DNA from: Candidatus Tectimicrobiota bacterium
Lineage (GTDB): Bacteria; Tectomicrobia; Entotheonellia; Entotheonellales; Entotheonellaceae
Assembly: GCA_026005175.1 (NCBI GenBank)
Contig: BPKO01000001.1
Span: forward strand, 434,001-498,000
Direction: 5' to 3'
Length of the DNA: 64,000 nt
Of the stretch, positions 25,744 to 33,305 are shown piece by piece. Made by a program: the position numbers and the translations under genes. The notes below the pieces were generated by a model, which saw nothing but the letters and a program-made list of their open reading frames with translations, was not told the DNA's origin and did no database searches. Each line of letters begins with the position of its first letter. Within the stretch, counting starts at the first letter, position 1.

Positions 25744-27072
25744 ATGGTGCGCCACGTCATTGTCGGGGGTGGAACGGCGGGGATGAACGCCATTACCACC
25801 ATCCGCCAGTACGACAAGGGGGCATCGGAGATTGTGCTTGTGGCCTCCGAGCGTCCCTATGCTCGCATGGTGTTGCCTTACTACCTCAAAGGGGACATCA
25901 GCGAGGCCCACGTGTACACAGCCACGCCGGCCCGCCTGCGGGCCCTCGACGTGCAGACGTATATCGGCCGCCGCGCGGTGGGACTCGACCCGCAGGCCGG
26001 GACGGTGACGCTCGACGACGGCACCCAGCTGGCTTACGACGACTTGCTTATTGCCACGGGCTCTTCCCCGGTGCGGCCGCCAGTTCCCGGTGCCGACGCG
26101 GCGGACGTTTACAGCTTCTGGACGCTGGAGCAGGCGCAGGCGGTACTGCACCGCCTGCGGCCGGGGTGCCATGTGGCCATGGTGGGGGCAGGATTTATCG
26201 CCTTTACCATCCTCAACGCCATTCTTGCCCGACAAGCCCGCCTCACGGTGGTCGAGATCGCCCCTCAGGTGTTGCCCCGCATGATCGATGCGCAGGGAGC
26301 AAAGCTGGTGGAGGAATGGCTGCGCCAGCGCGGCGTGCACCTCCGGACGGGGGCGAACCTTACCGCCATTGAACCCGCAGACGGCCGCAAGCGCCTGCGC
26401 TTCCAGGAAGGCGAGGACGTGGTGGCCGACGTGGTCATCCTGGCCACCGGGATTCGGCCCAACCTTGAATGGCTCGAGGGCACGGGGCTAGCCATCAACC
26501 GGGGTGTCTTGGTCGACGAGCACCTGCGCAGCAACGTGCCCAATGTGTATGCCGCCGGCGACATCGCCGAAGGCCGGGACCTGGTGCGCGGGGAAGCGGC
26601 GGTGCACGCCATCGAACCCACCGCCATGGAGCACGGCCGCGTGGTGGGCGCCAACATGGCGGGCCAGCCCGTTGCCTACCGCGGCAGCTTGCTGATGAAC
26701 ATCGTCGAGGTCCTCGATCTTGAAATTGCCAGCTTCGGAGCCTGGGACGATCCCCAGGCCGAGGTGTCGCAAGCCCTTGTCCCCGAGCGCTTTGCCTACC
26801 GCAAGCTGCTCTGGCGGGGCGACCGCCTCGTGGGCGCCATGCTCATAGGCCCCTCGCGCGAGGTGTGGACGAGTAATGATCTAGGCATGCTTAAAGGACT
26901 GGTCCAGTCCGGGATCCGCCTGGGGGCGTGGAAGAGCTACCTCCACCACCACCCCTTTGACGTCAAACGCGCCTTCATCGCCGCGGGCACCACTGCCAGG
27001 CTGCTGCCGCAAACCGTCCTGGGCAGTCCCTCGGTGCCGGCGGCAGCCGTCGCCGTACGTCGAGGCGTCTGA
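25744..27072 (+). CDS. aorC: FAD/NAD(P)-binding oxidoreductase subunit (AorC-like)
   Basis: A 442-residue flavoprotein of the pyridine nucleotide-disulfide class. It has HVIVGGGTAGMNA (FAD Rossmann), LLIATGSSPVRPP, a second NAD site around VAMVGAGFIAFTILNAILARQ, and VYAAGDIAEGRDL for the FAD ribityl. The redox-active CxxxxC of disulfide reductases is absent, as in NADH:rubredoxin or nitrite reductase-like enzymes. In the AorABC complex this subunit exchanges electrons with NAD+. The true start is ATG 25744. Confidence 0.88.
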   Translation: MVRHVIVGGGTAGMNAITTIRQYDKGASEIVLVASERPYARMVLPYYLKGDISEAHVYTATPARLRALDVQTYIGRRAVGLDPQAGTVTLDDGTQLAYDDLLIATGSSPVRPPVPGADAADVYSFWTLEQAQAVLHRLRPGCHVAMVGAGFIAFTILNAILARQARLTVVEIAPQVLPRMIDAQGAKLVEEWLRQRGVHLRTGANLTAIEPADGRKRLRFQEGEDVVADVVILATGIRPNLEWLEGTGLAINRGVLVDEHLRSNVPNVYAAGDIAEGRDLVRGEAAVHAIEPTAMEHGRVVGANMAGQPVAYRGSLLMNIVEVLDLEIASFGAWDDPQAEVSQALVPERFAYRKLLWRGDRLVGAMLIGPSREVWTSNDLGMLKGLVQSGIRLGAWKSYLHHHPFDVKRAFIAAGTTARLLPQTVLGSPSVPAAAVAVRRGV

Positions 27073-27092
27073 GAGGCAAAGGAGGCAAGAAG

Positions 27093-28991
27093 ATGGGAAG
27101 CACCGTGCCAGGAGGCTATGCCGGCAAGATCTTGCGAGTGGATCTGAGCACCGAGCGCATCTGGACCGAGGAGCTGACGCCGGAGGTGTGCCGCACGTAC
27201 GTGGGCGGCGCCGGACTGGGAGCCAAGATCCTATGGGAAGAAGTGCCGCCCGAGGTCGGCTGGGACCATCCCGATAACCGGCTGATCATGGCCACCGGGC
27301 CGTTTGCCGGATTGCCCATCTGGGGTACAGGAGGCCTGACGGTGGTAACGCGTGGCGCCATGACCAACGGCGCCACCAACACACAGGCCAACGGCTTTTT
27401 CGGCGCCAACCTGAAGCACTCGGGCTACGACGCCATCGTTATTCAGGGGCGGGCATCGCGCTGGGTGTACCTCTACATTTACGACGACACCGTCGAGCTG
27501 CGTGACGCCACTCCGCTGCTGGGCAAGGATACCTGGGAAACGCAGCAGGCGCTGGAACAGCTGCTGCACCTGAGCGGCCATCAGCTCAGCGTCTACAGCA
27601 GCGGCGTGGCGGGCGAGAACCAGGTGCGCTTTGCGGCCATTGCCGGGGACTACGGCCACGTGGCGAGCAAAAACGGCTGTGGGGCGGTGATGGGCAACAA
27701 GCGCCTCAAAGCGGTGGCCATCGTGCGCGGCACCAAAGGGCTGCGGGTCGCCGACCCGCGCGGGCTCATGCTGGCTGCCGAAGAGATCGCCGATGACCTG
27801 AAGTACGACCCCTCAACCCGCTCGCTCTACGAATACGGCACGCTGCCTGGGGTGATGAACCTGCTGCGTCTGGGCGCGCTGCCGATCAAGAACTACACCA
27901 CCAACGTCGCGCCCCCGGGCGTCGACCTGGACAAGTGGACGGCGCCGGGCTTGCGCAATGGCTTTCCGCATCGTGGCTACCAGTGCAATGCCTGTGGCAT
28001 GCACCACTGCCACACGCAGGTGCTGCCAGCCGGGCCACACCAGGGTGAGCTCGTCGACGAGCCCGAATACGAGGGGTGGTCGGCCGGGTGGGCCATGGGC
28101 TGCACCGATCCCGTGGCTGTGGCCTGGCTCAACACCCAGATCGACCGCGCGTGTGTCGACGTCAACGAGTTCGGCTGGCTGGCGGGCTGGGTCATGGAGT
28201 GCCAGGAAAAAGGGTACATCACCAAGGAGCAGCTCGGTGGCCTGGAGCTGCGCTGGGGAGATGTGGAAGCCGCCAACCGGCTGCTGCAGATGATCATCCG
28301 CCGTGAGGGCTTTGGCGACCTCTTGGCCGAAGGGGTGAAGCGCGCCGCCGAGCGGCTGGGCGGCCCGGCGGCCGAGTGCGCCATATACACCTTGGTGGGC
28401 AACACGCCACGCGGACACGACCATCGCGCCCGCTGGGAAGAGCTGCTCGATACCTGCACCGGCAGCAGTGGCACGCTCGACAGCGGCCCGCCGGTGCGCC
28501 ACACCGAGTGGGGCCTGCCGGCGCGCTTCAGCACCTTTGACCCAGAAGCGGTGGCCCGGGTGGTGGGGGTTACCCGTGGCCGGCGTCACTTTGAAGATTC
28601 GCTGGGCGCTTGCATTTTCACCACCCGCACTTATATGGCCACGCTGTGCCGCGCCCTCAATGCGGTAACCGGCTGGGATTTCACCAAGGAAGAGGCGATG
28701 CGCTGTGGCCGGCGCACCGCTGCCTTGCTGCGTGCCTTTAACGTGCGCTGCGGCATCACCCCCGACCTGGAGCGACCCTCTAAACGCTACGGCTCGGTGC
28801 CTGTAGACGGCCCCGCCAAAGGCCAGGACATCAGCAAGCACTGGGAGCACATGCTCGACGTCTGGTACGAGACCGTGGGGTATGATCGCCGCACGGGCAA
28901 GCCGCTGCCGGCCACGCTCCGCGAGCTGGGTCTGGAGCACCTCATCCCTGCCTTGTGGGGCAGCGAGGAGGCCGCGCATGCCCGACGCTGA
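27093..28991 (+). CDS. aorB: Tungsten-dependent aldehyde:ferredoxin oxidoreductase, catalytic subunit (AorB-like)
   Basis: Oxidises aldehydes to acids (and can run in reverse) using a tungsten bis-pyranopterin. It has 632 residues, normal for the family. The N terminus GGYAGKILRVDLSTERI and the pterin-site text GGLTVVTRGAMTNGATNTQA are typical. The cluster cysteines appear to be Cys298, Cys301, Cys306 and Cys507 (GACIFTT); CX2CX4C is one residue wider than the CX2CX3C I recall for Pyrococcus AOR. The neighbours supply the Fe-S and FAD subunits and a MoaD-like protein. An AAGGAGGCAAG site precedes the ATG. Confidence 0.93.
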   Translation: MGSTVPGGYAGKILRVDLSTERIWTEELTPEVCRTYVGGAGLGAKILWEEVPPEVGWDHPDNRLIMATGPFAGLPIWGTGGLTVVTRGAMTNGATNTQANGFFGANLKHSGYDAIVIQGRASRWVYLYIYDDTVELRDATPLLGKDTWETQQALEQLLHLSGHQLSVYSSGVAGENQVRFAAIAGDYGHVASKNGCGAVMGNKRLKAVAIVRGTKGLRVADPRGLMLAAEEIADDLKYDPSTRSLYEYGTLPGVMNLLRLGALPIKNYTTNVAPPGVDLDKWTAPGLRNGFPHRGYQCNACGMHHCHTQVLPAGPHQGELVDEPEYEGWSAGWAMGCTDPVAVAWLNTQIDRACVDVNEFGWLAGWVMECQEKGYITKEQLGGLELRWGDVEAANRLLQMIIRREGFGDLLAEGVKRAAERLGGPAAECAIYTLVGNTPRGHDHRARWEELLDTCTGSSGTLDSGPPVRHTEWGLPARFSTFDPEAVARVVGVTRGRRHFEDSLGACIFTTRTYMATLCRALNAVTGWDFTKEEAMRCGRRTAALLRAFNVRCGITPDLERPSKRYGSVPVDGPAKGQDISKHWEHMLDVWYETVGYDRRTGKPLPATLRELGLEHLIPALWGSEEAAHARR

Positions 28992-29310
28992 ACCGCGTAC
29001 CCCTGTGACCGGTGAGGTGGAAATCGAAGCCGTTGCCTGGATCAGCCGCTTTGTCGGCGGCGACGGCAGCAGCCGCAAAGTGTTCCGCGAGCCCTGGCAG
29101 CCCGGCGATACGGTGCGCAGCGTCCTTCAGCGCTTCAGCGCCCGCTATCCCGAGCTGCACCGGGCGCTCTGGGACGCCAGTGGCAACAACCTCGGAGAGC
29201 ACATCGAGGTGCTGGTCAACGACGCTGTCTTGGGGATTCACCACACCCTGGACAGCCCCGTACAGGCCGGGGACCGGCTTTCCCTCATTGGCCAATACAT
29301 GGGGGGCTAG
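28978..29310 (+). CDS. MoaD/ThiS-family sulfur-carrier protein
   Basis: A 110-residue ubiquitin-fold protein ending in QYMGG. The C-terminal Gly-Gly is the thiocarboxylation site used to insert sulfur into molybdopterin. VLVNDAVLGIHHTLDSPVQAGDRL is the usual text before that tail. Its start overlaps the end of aorB by 14 bases, so it is probably dedicated to the tungsten cofactor of this enzyme. The N terminus is longer than in housekeeping MoaD (about 80 residues). Confidence 0.85.
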   Translation: MPDAEPRTPVTGEVEIEAVAWISRFVGGDGSSRKVFREPWQPGDTVRSVLQRFSARYPELHRALWDASGNNLGEHIEVLVNDAVLGIHHTLDSPVQAGDRLSLIGQYMGG

Positions 29311-29317
29311 CTGACCA

Positions 29318-29344
29318 GGCGGGACGCCCGCAGGGCATCCCGCC
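29318..29344. terminator. Strong hairpin between convergent genes, candidate terminator
   Basis: GGCGGGA at 29318-29324 and GCCC at 29326-29329 pair with GGGC at 29333-29336 and TCCCGCC at 29338-29344: eleven pairs, one C/A mismatch and a three-base loop. It lies 8 bases after the aor operon and before a convergent gene. It has no T-run, so it may be Rho-assisted or simply protect the 3' end. Confidence 0.4.
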
Positions 29345-29396
29345 CAGGGTCCTCCCCCCGCAGGAGACCTTACTCCTTCACGCCACGGCCTTTTGG

Positions 29397-29735
29397 TTAA
29401 AACAGCAACATCCGCCACAAGCCGTTGAGAATGGTCAGCAACACGGCAACCACCAGAGTGCGCGGCAGGCTGTCGATGTGGAAGTCTGCCAACAGCTTGT
29501 CGGTGAGAAAAAGCAGAAAGGCGTTAATGACGAACACGAACAGCCCGAAGGTCAGCAGCATGGGGATAAAAGCGATGATCACCAGGAGCTTATAAAGCAG
29601 CACGTGCAAGATCCCGTAAACGGCGGCGGCGGCCAGGGCGGTGCCGAAGTGCTTCACGTGAACCCCTGGCACCAGCCGCGCCACCAGCATCAAAGAGAGG
29701 GCCGACAGCCCCCATTGCAGCAACAGTCGAAACAT
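29397..29735 (-). CDS. Phage holin family 4 / YvlD-like small membrane protein
   Basis: A 112-residue protein made almost entirely of four hydrophobic segments, for example LLVIIAFIPMLLTFGLFVFV. The pattern WGLSALSLMLVARLVPGVHV at the N terminus matches the Phage_holin_4_2 (YvlD) family. These are chromosomal and usually unrelated to active phage. The ATG at 29735 is preferred to the TTG one codon earlier. Function unknown. Confidence 0.78.
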   Translation of the reverse strand: MFRLLLQWGLSALSLMLVARLVPGVHVKHFGTALAAAAVYGILHVLLYKLLVIIAFIPMLLTFGLFVFVINAFLLFLTDKLLADFHIDSLPRTLVVAVLLTILNGLWRMLLF

Positions 29736-29786
29736 CAAAGGCGCCTCCGTGACGACGTGCGTGGTCCCATGCCTGAGGTTTTTGGC

Positions 29787-30293
29787 TTAGCGCGGGCTTC
29801 CCGCCGGCGGCCAGGGCACCGACACCCACAGCGGCACGGGATAGAGGACAGGAGTACAGGCGTACGGGCGTGACTGCGGGCCGCGGGCATTGGTGTTACG
29901 CAGGACCACGGCCGGACGCGAGGCCGGGGGCGTCGAGACGCTGGCGAGCAGCTGGCTCAAAGGCACCGGCTGCGGGCTGTCGGGCGGCAGCACAAACAGC
30001 ATCGCTCCCCGTGCCGCCATGATCCCGTGCAGCAACCGCAGCGCTTGCAGCAAGGGGATCTTCTCCGGGGTGGCGATGGTCACGTTGCCTTGTACCGACG
30101 CCGGATCGTAGAAGAACGCCCAGCCGGTGAGCTGGGCGAGGCGGTCCACCACCTCGCGCACTGCAGCCTCGTGAAACCGGAACGCGACCGCACGGGTGGT
30201 GAGGTCTTCGAGCCACACGGCCTGGGCAATACTCGCTCCTGGCACGGCGGCCACGGTGTACCACAGCAGCAAGCCTCCGTATAAGCCGCGCAT
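29787..30293 (-). CDS. Secreted protein with a secretin/TonB short N-terminal (STN)-like domain
   Basis: A 168-residue protein with a signal peptide (MRGLYGGLLLWYTVAAVPGA). The mature part has FRFHEAAVREVVDRLAQLTGW, then FFYDPASVQGNVTIATPEKIPLLQALRLL, the pattern of STN/N0 domains found at the start of secretins such as GspD and PilQ and of FecA-type receptors. Here it is solitary: no secretin channel or receptor barrel follows. The C terminus is Pro-rich. GGAGGG lies 7 bases before the ATG at 30293. Function unknown. Confidence 0.65.
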   Translation of the reverse strand: MRGLYGGLLLWYTVAAVPGASIAQAVWLEDLTTRAVAFRFHEAAVREVVDRLAQLTGWAFFYDPASVQGNVTIATPEKIPLLQALRLLHGIMAARGAMLFVLPPDSPQPVPLSQLLASVSTPPASRPAVVLRNTNARGPQSRPYACTPVLYPVPLWVSVPWPPAGSPR

Positions 30294-30319
30294 CTTTCTT
30301 CCCTCCGCGGGCAGTGACG

Positions 30320-30688
30320 TCATGCCGCTTCAAGGGTCACTTGCCGCTGGTGCATGACGGTTTTGAATTGCGCAGCATCGCCAAGCACGCGGCCCACCAC
30401 GTTCACGGCGCTGGCCGGCCTGATCTCTCCTGGCCGGCTCACCGGTGTGGGCCCAAAAAAGATGCAAAAGGCCTCTCCGGGCGGCCAGTAACCCAGGTCC
30501 CCCATGGCCACGACCTCTTGCGCACGGTCATCGAGGGCTGCGGTGACTGGAATGGGGAAGTAAATTTCGTCACCCCAGGTGCTGAAGGTGGCCGTGATCG
30601 GAAGAACAGCGGCGATTTGCCGGGCCGTGGGCGTCTCGTACAGCTCGGCTTCCATGCTCAAGGTGCCAATGCGAATCCGGATGCGCAT
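30320..30688 (-). CDS. Cyclophilin-like fold protein (TM1367/DUF-like family)
   Basis: A 122-residue protein. MRIRIRIGTLSMEAELYETPTA and the later WGDEIYFPIPV, GDLGYWPPGEAFCIFFGPTP match the small cyclophilin-like family typified by Thermotoga TM1367. The fold is shared with prolyl isomerases but catalytic residues are not conserved, so enzymatic activity is doubtful. AAGGAGGAG precedes the ATG at 30688; the frame's earlier ATG lacks such a site. Function unknown. Confidence 0.75.
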   Translation of the reverse strand: MRIRIRIGTLSMEAELYETPTARQIAAVLPITATFSTWGDEIYFPIPVTAALDDRAQEVVAMGDLGYWPPGEAFCIFFGPTPVSRPGEIRPASAVNVVGRVLGDAAQFKTVMHQRQVTLEAA

Positions 30689-30882
30689 CCCCGAAGCCTC
30701 CTCCTTGACAGCGCCAACCGAGTCCAAGCATACTGCGCTGCGCGGCCAGGGCTGTCAAGAGCGCCAGCCCTTTCTGGCAAGCCCTGCGTGCCCGTCACCG
30801 CTCCCACACCGAGCGTCAACAAGAGGACGCGGACTGCCCGCTCGGCTGTGGTGCCACCTGAGGTCTTCGGCAGGGGTCGCAC

Positions 30883-30899
30883 TTGGCACGCCTCTTGCA
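30883..30899 (+). promoter_or_regulatory. Sigma-54 (RpoN) promoter
   Basis: TTGGCACG at 30883-30890, four bases, then TTGCA at 30895-30899 (followed by T). This is the consensus -24/-12 element with GG and GC exactly spaced. Transcription should start about 11-12 bases downstream, giving a leader of roughly 30 bases before the ATG at 30942. An activator binding site upstream was not recognised. Confidence 0.75.
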
Positions 30900-30941
30900 T
30901 TCTTCTCCCGCAAGGTCGTTCTCTATCCCGAGGGCAATTCC

Positions 30942-31280
30942 ATGAGGTTGCGCCACCTCGTTAGTGTGGCCTGTGGGATGCTGCTGTGCGCCTCCCTGGT
31001 CAGAGCCGAGCCCAAGCGCTTCACGCTGCAGCTGTTTGCGCCGCTTGCCCCCGCAGCAGGGGGGGCCACACCGTTATCCGGCAAAGCGGCCTCTCTGGCG
31101 GAGGAGCTGGCAGCAGCGCTGGAAGTCGAAGCGGTGTGGCAACCTCACCTGCCCTTTCTGCCCGGGCTGAAGCTCTGGCAACGCAAGCATCACAAGTTTC
31201 CCCTCCTTTCAGGCTTTGGCGGAAAGGTGATTCTGGAAATCGGCCTTAAAGGCTACATTGGCATTCGCTGCCCTTTTTGA
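30942..31280 (+). CDS. Small secreted protein of unknown function under a sigma-54 promoter
   Basis: A 112-residue protein I do not recognise. MRLRHLVSVACGMLLCASLV with a following RA is a good signal peptide. The mature part is about 90 residues, with an Ala/Glu-rich helix (SLAEELAAALEVEA), a basic LWQRKHHK patch and a C-terminal GGKVILEIGLKGYIGIRCPF. The start is the ATG nearest the sigma-54 promoter; the frame is open upstream but unsupported, and the ribosome site is weak. The sigma-54 promoter is the best evidence that it is real. Confidence 0.6.
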   Translation: MRLRHLVSVACGMLLCASLVRAEPKRFTLQLFAPLAPAAGGATPLSGKAASLAEELAAALEVEAVWQPHLPFLPGLKLWQRKHHKFPLLSGFGGKVILEIGLKGYIGIRCPF

Positions 31281-31381
31281 TTGTTAAGAAACTCTTGTCA
31301 GCGACGAGTGCAGCAAGCCTTGTGCCTCGGCCGCACTTCTGTCACAATGGCTGCAGTCTGTGTGGGGTCCAAGGAGGTGGG

Positions 31382-32263
31382 GTGCGCTGGTTTCACGAAG
31401 GCGTCGATCGCCTGCACGTGGCCCTGGCGCGGCTGCTTCTTCCTCCGGTGTTTCGCCACGGCACCGCCTCGCCGCCCCTGGCAGAGCACCTGGCGGCCGT
31501 GGCCTACGAGCTGCCGCCCCTCACTGCGGCGGGCCGCCATACCCTGGTGGTGCAGAGCCTGGTGGGCCCGCTGAGCGCCGGCTTCCGGGTGCGGCTTGCG
31601 GCGCAGCGCAGCGCGCCGGTGGTGGTATATCACCACGGCATTGCCGAGATGCCCTACGACAAGAGCTTCCGGGGAATTTTTCGCCCGCGACACCCCATTG
31701 CCGCGCACCTGGTGGCCGTCCGTGCCCCCTTCCACCGCTCCTGGCGCGAGCTGATCCCTGGGCTGGCCACCCTGGGCAATTTCCTGGCCATGTGCGCCGT
31801 GGCCCTACGCCTGGGAGAGGCGGTGCGCGCGGCGCTGGTGGCTGCCGGGGCACGCGGCAGCCTGGTTGCCGGCACCAGTCTGGGTGGGTTTCTCACCCTG
31901 CTGCACCACCTCTTCTGGGGCACGGCCGACGCCTACGTGCCGCTTTTGGCCGGCCCGGATCTTGCCCACGTGCTTCTGGCCACCCACTACCGGCGGCTGC
32001 TGGCGCCCCATGCCCGCGCCGACCACATTCGGTCGCGGCTCGACTTCCGCCAGGCCTTCCTGGCCAGCAACCCGCAGCGGGTTTTTCCCCTCCTCGCCCG
32101 CTACGACTGCGACATGGACTACGCCTATCAGGCTGCCTGCTACGCGGCGGCGGGCGTCCCCGTGACGACGATTGATCGCGGCCACCTCACCGGAGCGCTG
32201 GCCTTTGCCGCGCTCCGCAGCCACCTGCAGCGGTGCCTGCAGCGCCTCTGGGCAGCGGCTTAA
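31382..32263 (+). CDS. Alpha/beta hydrolase-like protein
   Basis: A 293-residue protein. VVVYHHGIAEMPYDKSF resembles an oxyanion region, LVAGTSLGGFLTLLHH the Gx[ST]xGG nucleophile elbow, and TIDRGHLTGAL could hold the catalytic His. The start is GTG 31382, six bases after AAGGAGG. The frame is open upstream to 31277 but without a site. It is convergent with astA. No specific family is recognised beyond the fold. Confidence 0.65.
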   Translation: MRWFHEGVDRLHVALARLLLPPVFRHGTASPPLAEHLAAVAYELPPLTAAGRHTLVVQSLVGPLSAGFRVRLAAQRSAPVVVYHHGIAEMPYDKSFRGIFRPRHPIAAHLVAVRAPFHRSWRELIPGLATLGNFLAMCAVALRLGEAVRAALVAAGARGSLVAGTSLGGFLTLLHHLFWGTADAYVPLLAGPDLAHVLLATHYRRLLAPHARADHIRSRLDFRQAFLASNPQRVFPLLARYDCDMDYAYQAACYAAAGVPVTTIDRGHLTGALAFAALRSHLQRCLQRLWAAA

Positions 32264-32267
32264 AGCA

Positions 32268-33305
32268 CTACCAGTCGAGCGGCAGCGTCCAGACCGGATC
32301 GCCAGGACGCAGGCCCAGTTGCTCGCTGGTGGCGGGGGCAAGGCGCAGGCCATGGCCGCAGATCTGGGCCGGGGCAACGAGGAAACAGTGGGACTGCGGG
32401 TGGCCCAGCAAGAGGGGCACCCCGGCCTCGCTCAGCGGCAAGTCGAGGCAGACCAGGCAGCGGCTCTGGCGCAGGGGCAGCACCTCTTCCAGGGCGGCGC
32501 CGTAGTGCGGTCCGCCGTCAAAGGGGTCGATGCTTTCTAGATAGCGGAAGCCGGCTCGCTCCAGGAGCTTGCGCACCGGCAGCGTCGCCGGCCCTACTTG
32601 GGCGGTGACCGCTTGCGCTTCGAGGGGCAAGAGCTCGAGAATCAAGTCGCTTTTGGGAAAGAGCGCCTCGATGAACTCCTTGCCTTGCCGGCAGAGGTGG
32701 TCGGCGCGGGGCAAATCGAGGCCGGTGAGGGGCGCGCCAATGGCATCCCAGAAGGCGCTGCTGCCGTCGCCGCGGCGCGGCGGCATCAGCTCGGCAATGA
32801 GCCGCCGGCAGAAGGCGTCTGGATGCATGGCCACCAGGAGAAGGCGCGCCGCCACCAGCAGCTTACCCACCCCTTGTCCGCGTGCCTGCGGATGCACCAC
32901 CAGTCCGCCCAGTTCGGTCCAGGGCTGGACGTCGCGGCGCAAGCGCAGGAGGTGGACGGTGCGGGTGAGGTTGAGCTGCACGCTGTGGCGCGTCTCTTCC
33001 CGCACCTCGAAGTAGTAGTGTGGGCTGGCCGGCGTCCCATGGTGCGAAAAGAGCGAGGCCGTGCCCACCAGGCGCTCGCCTTGCACGGCCACCAGCGTAT
33101 AAGTGCCCTGCGGCCATCCGCCGCGGTGGGCCGCGGGGCCGGTAGCCAAACGGGCAAAGCTCTCCTGGCTCTCGGCAATCAGCGCAGCAATGGCCGCGGC
33201 GTCTTGTGGCAGGTTCATCGTGTTAAGGAGCCCGGCCAGGGCCAACAGGGCCTCGGCGTCCTGTGGCGCCACCGGACGGATGAAAACCGAAGCAGCGGAC
33301 GTCAT
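32268..33305 (-). CDS. astA: Arginine N-succinyltransferase
   Basis: First step of the AST arginine catabolic pathway: succinyl-CoA plus L-arginine gives N2-succinylarginine. It has 345 residues with the AstA text FIRPVAPQDAEALLALA, PPRGDGSSAFWDAIG-like PRRGDGSSAFWDAIGA, and ESIDPFDGGPHYGA. The start at 33305 overlaps the stop of astB by 4 bases, so they are translated together. The other pathway genes astC, astD and astE are not in the window. Confidence 0.93.
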   Translation of the reverse strand: MTSAASVFIRPVAPQDAEALLALAGLLNTMNLPQDAAAIAALIAESQESFARLATGPAAHRGGWPQGTYTLVAVQGERLVGTASLFSHHGTPASPHYYFEVREETRHSVQLNLTRTVHLLRLRRDVQPWTELGGLVVHPQARGQGVGKLLVAARLLLVAMHPDAFCRRLIAELMPPRRGDGSSAFWDAIGAPLTGLDLPRADHLCRQGKEFIEALFPKSDLILELLPLEAQAVTAQVGPATLPVRKLLERAGFRYLESIDPFDGGPHYGAALEEVLPLRQSRCLVCLDLPLSEAGVPLLLGHPQSHCFLVAPAQICGHGLRLAPATSEQLGLRPGDPVWTLPLDW

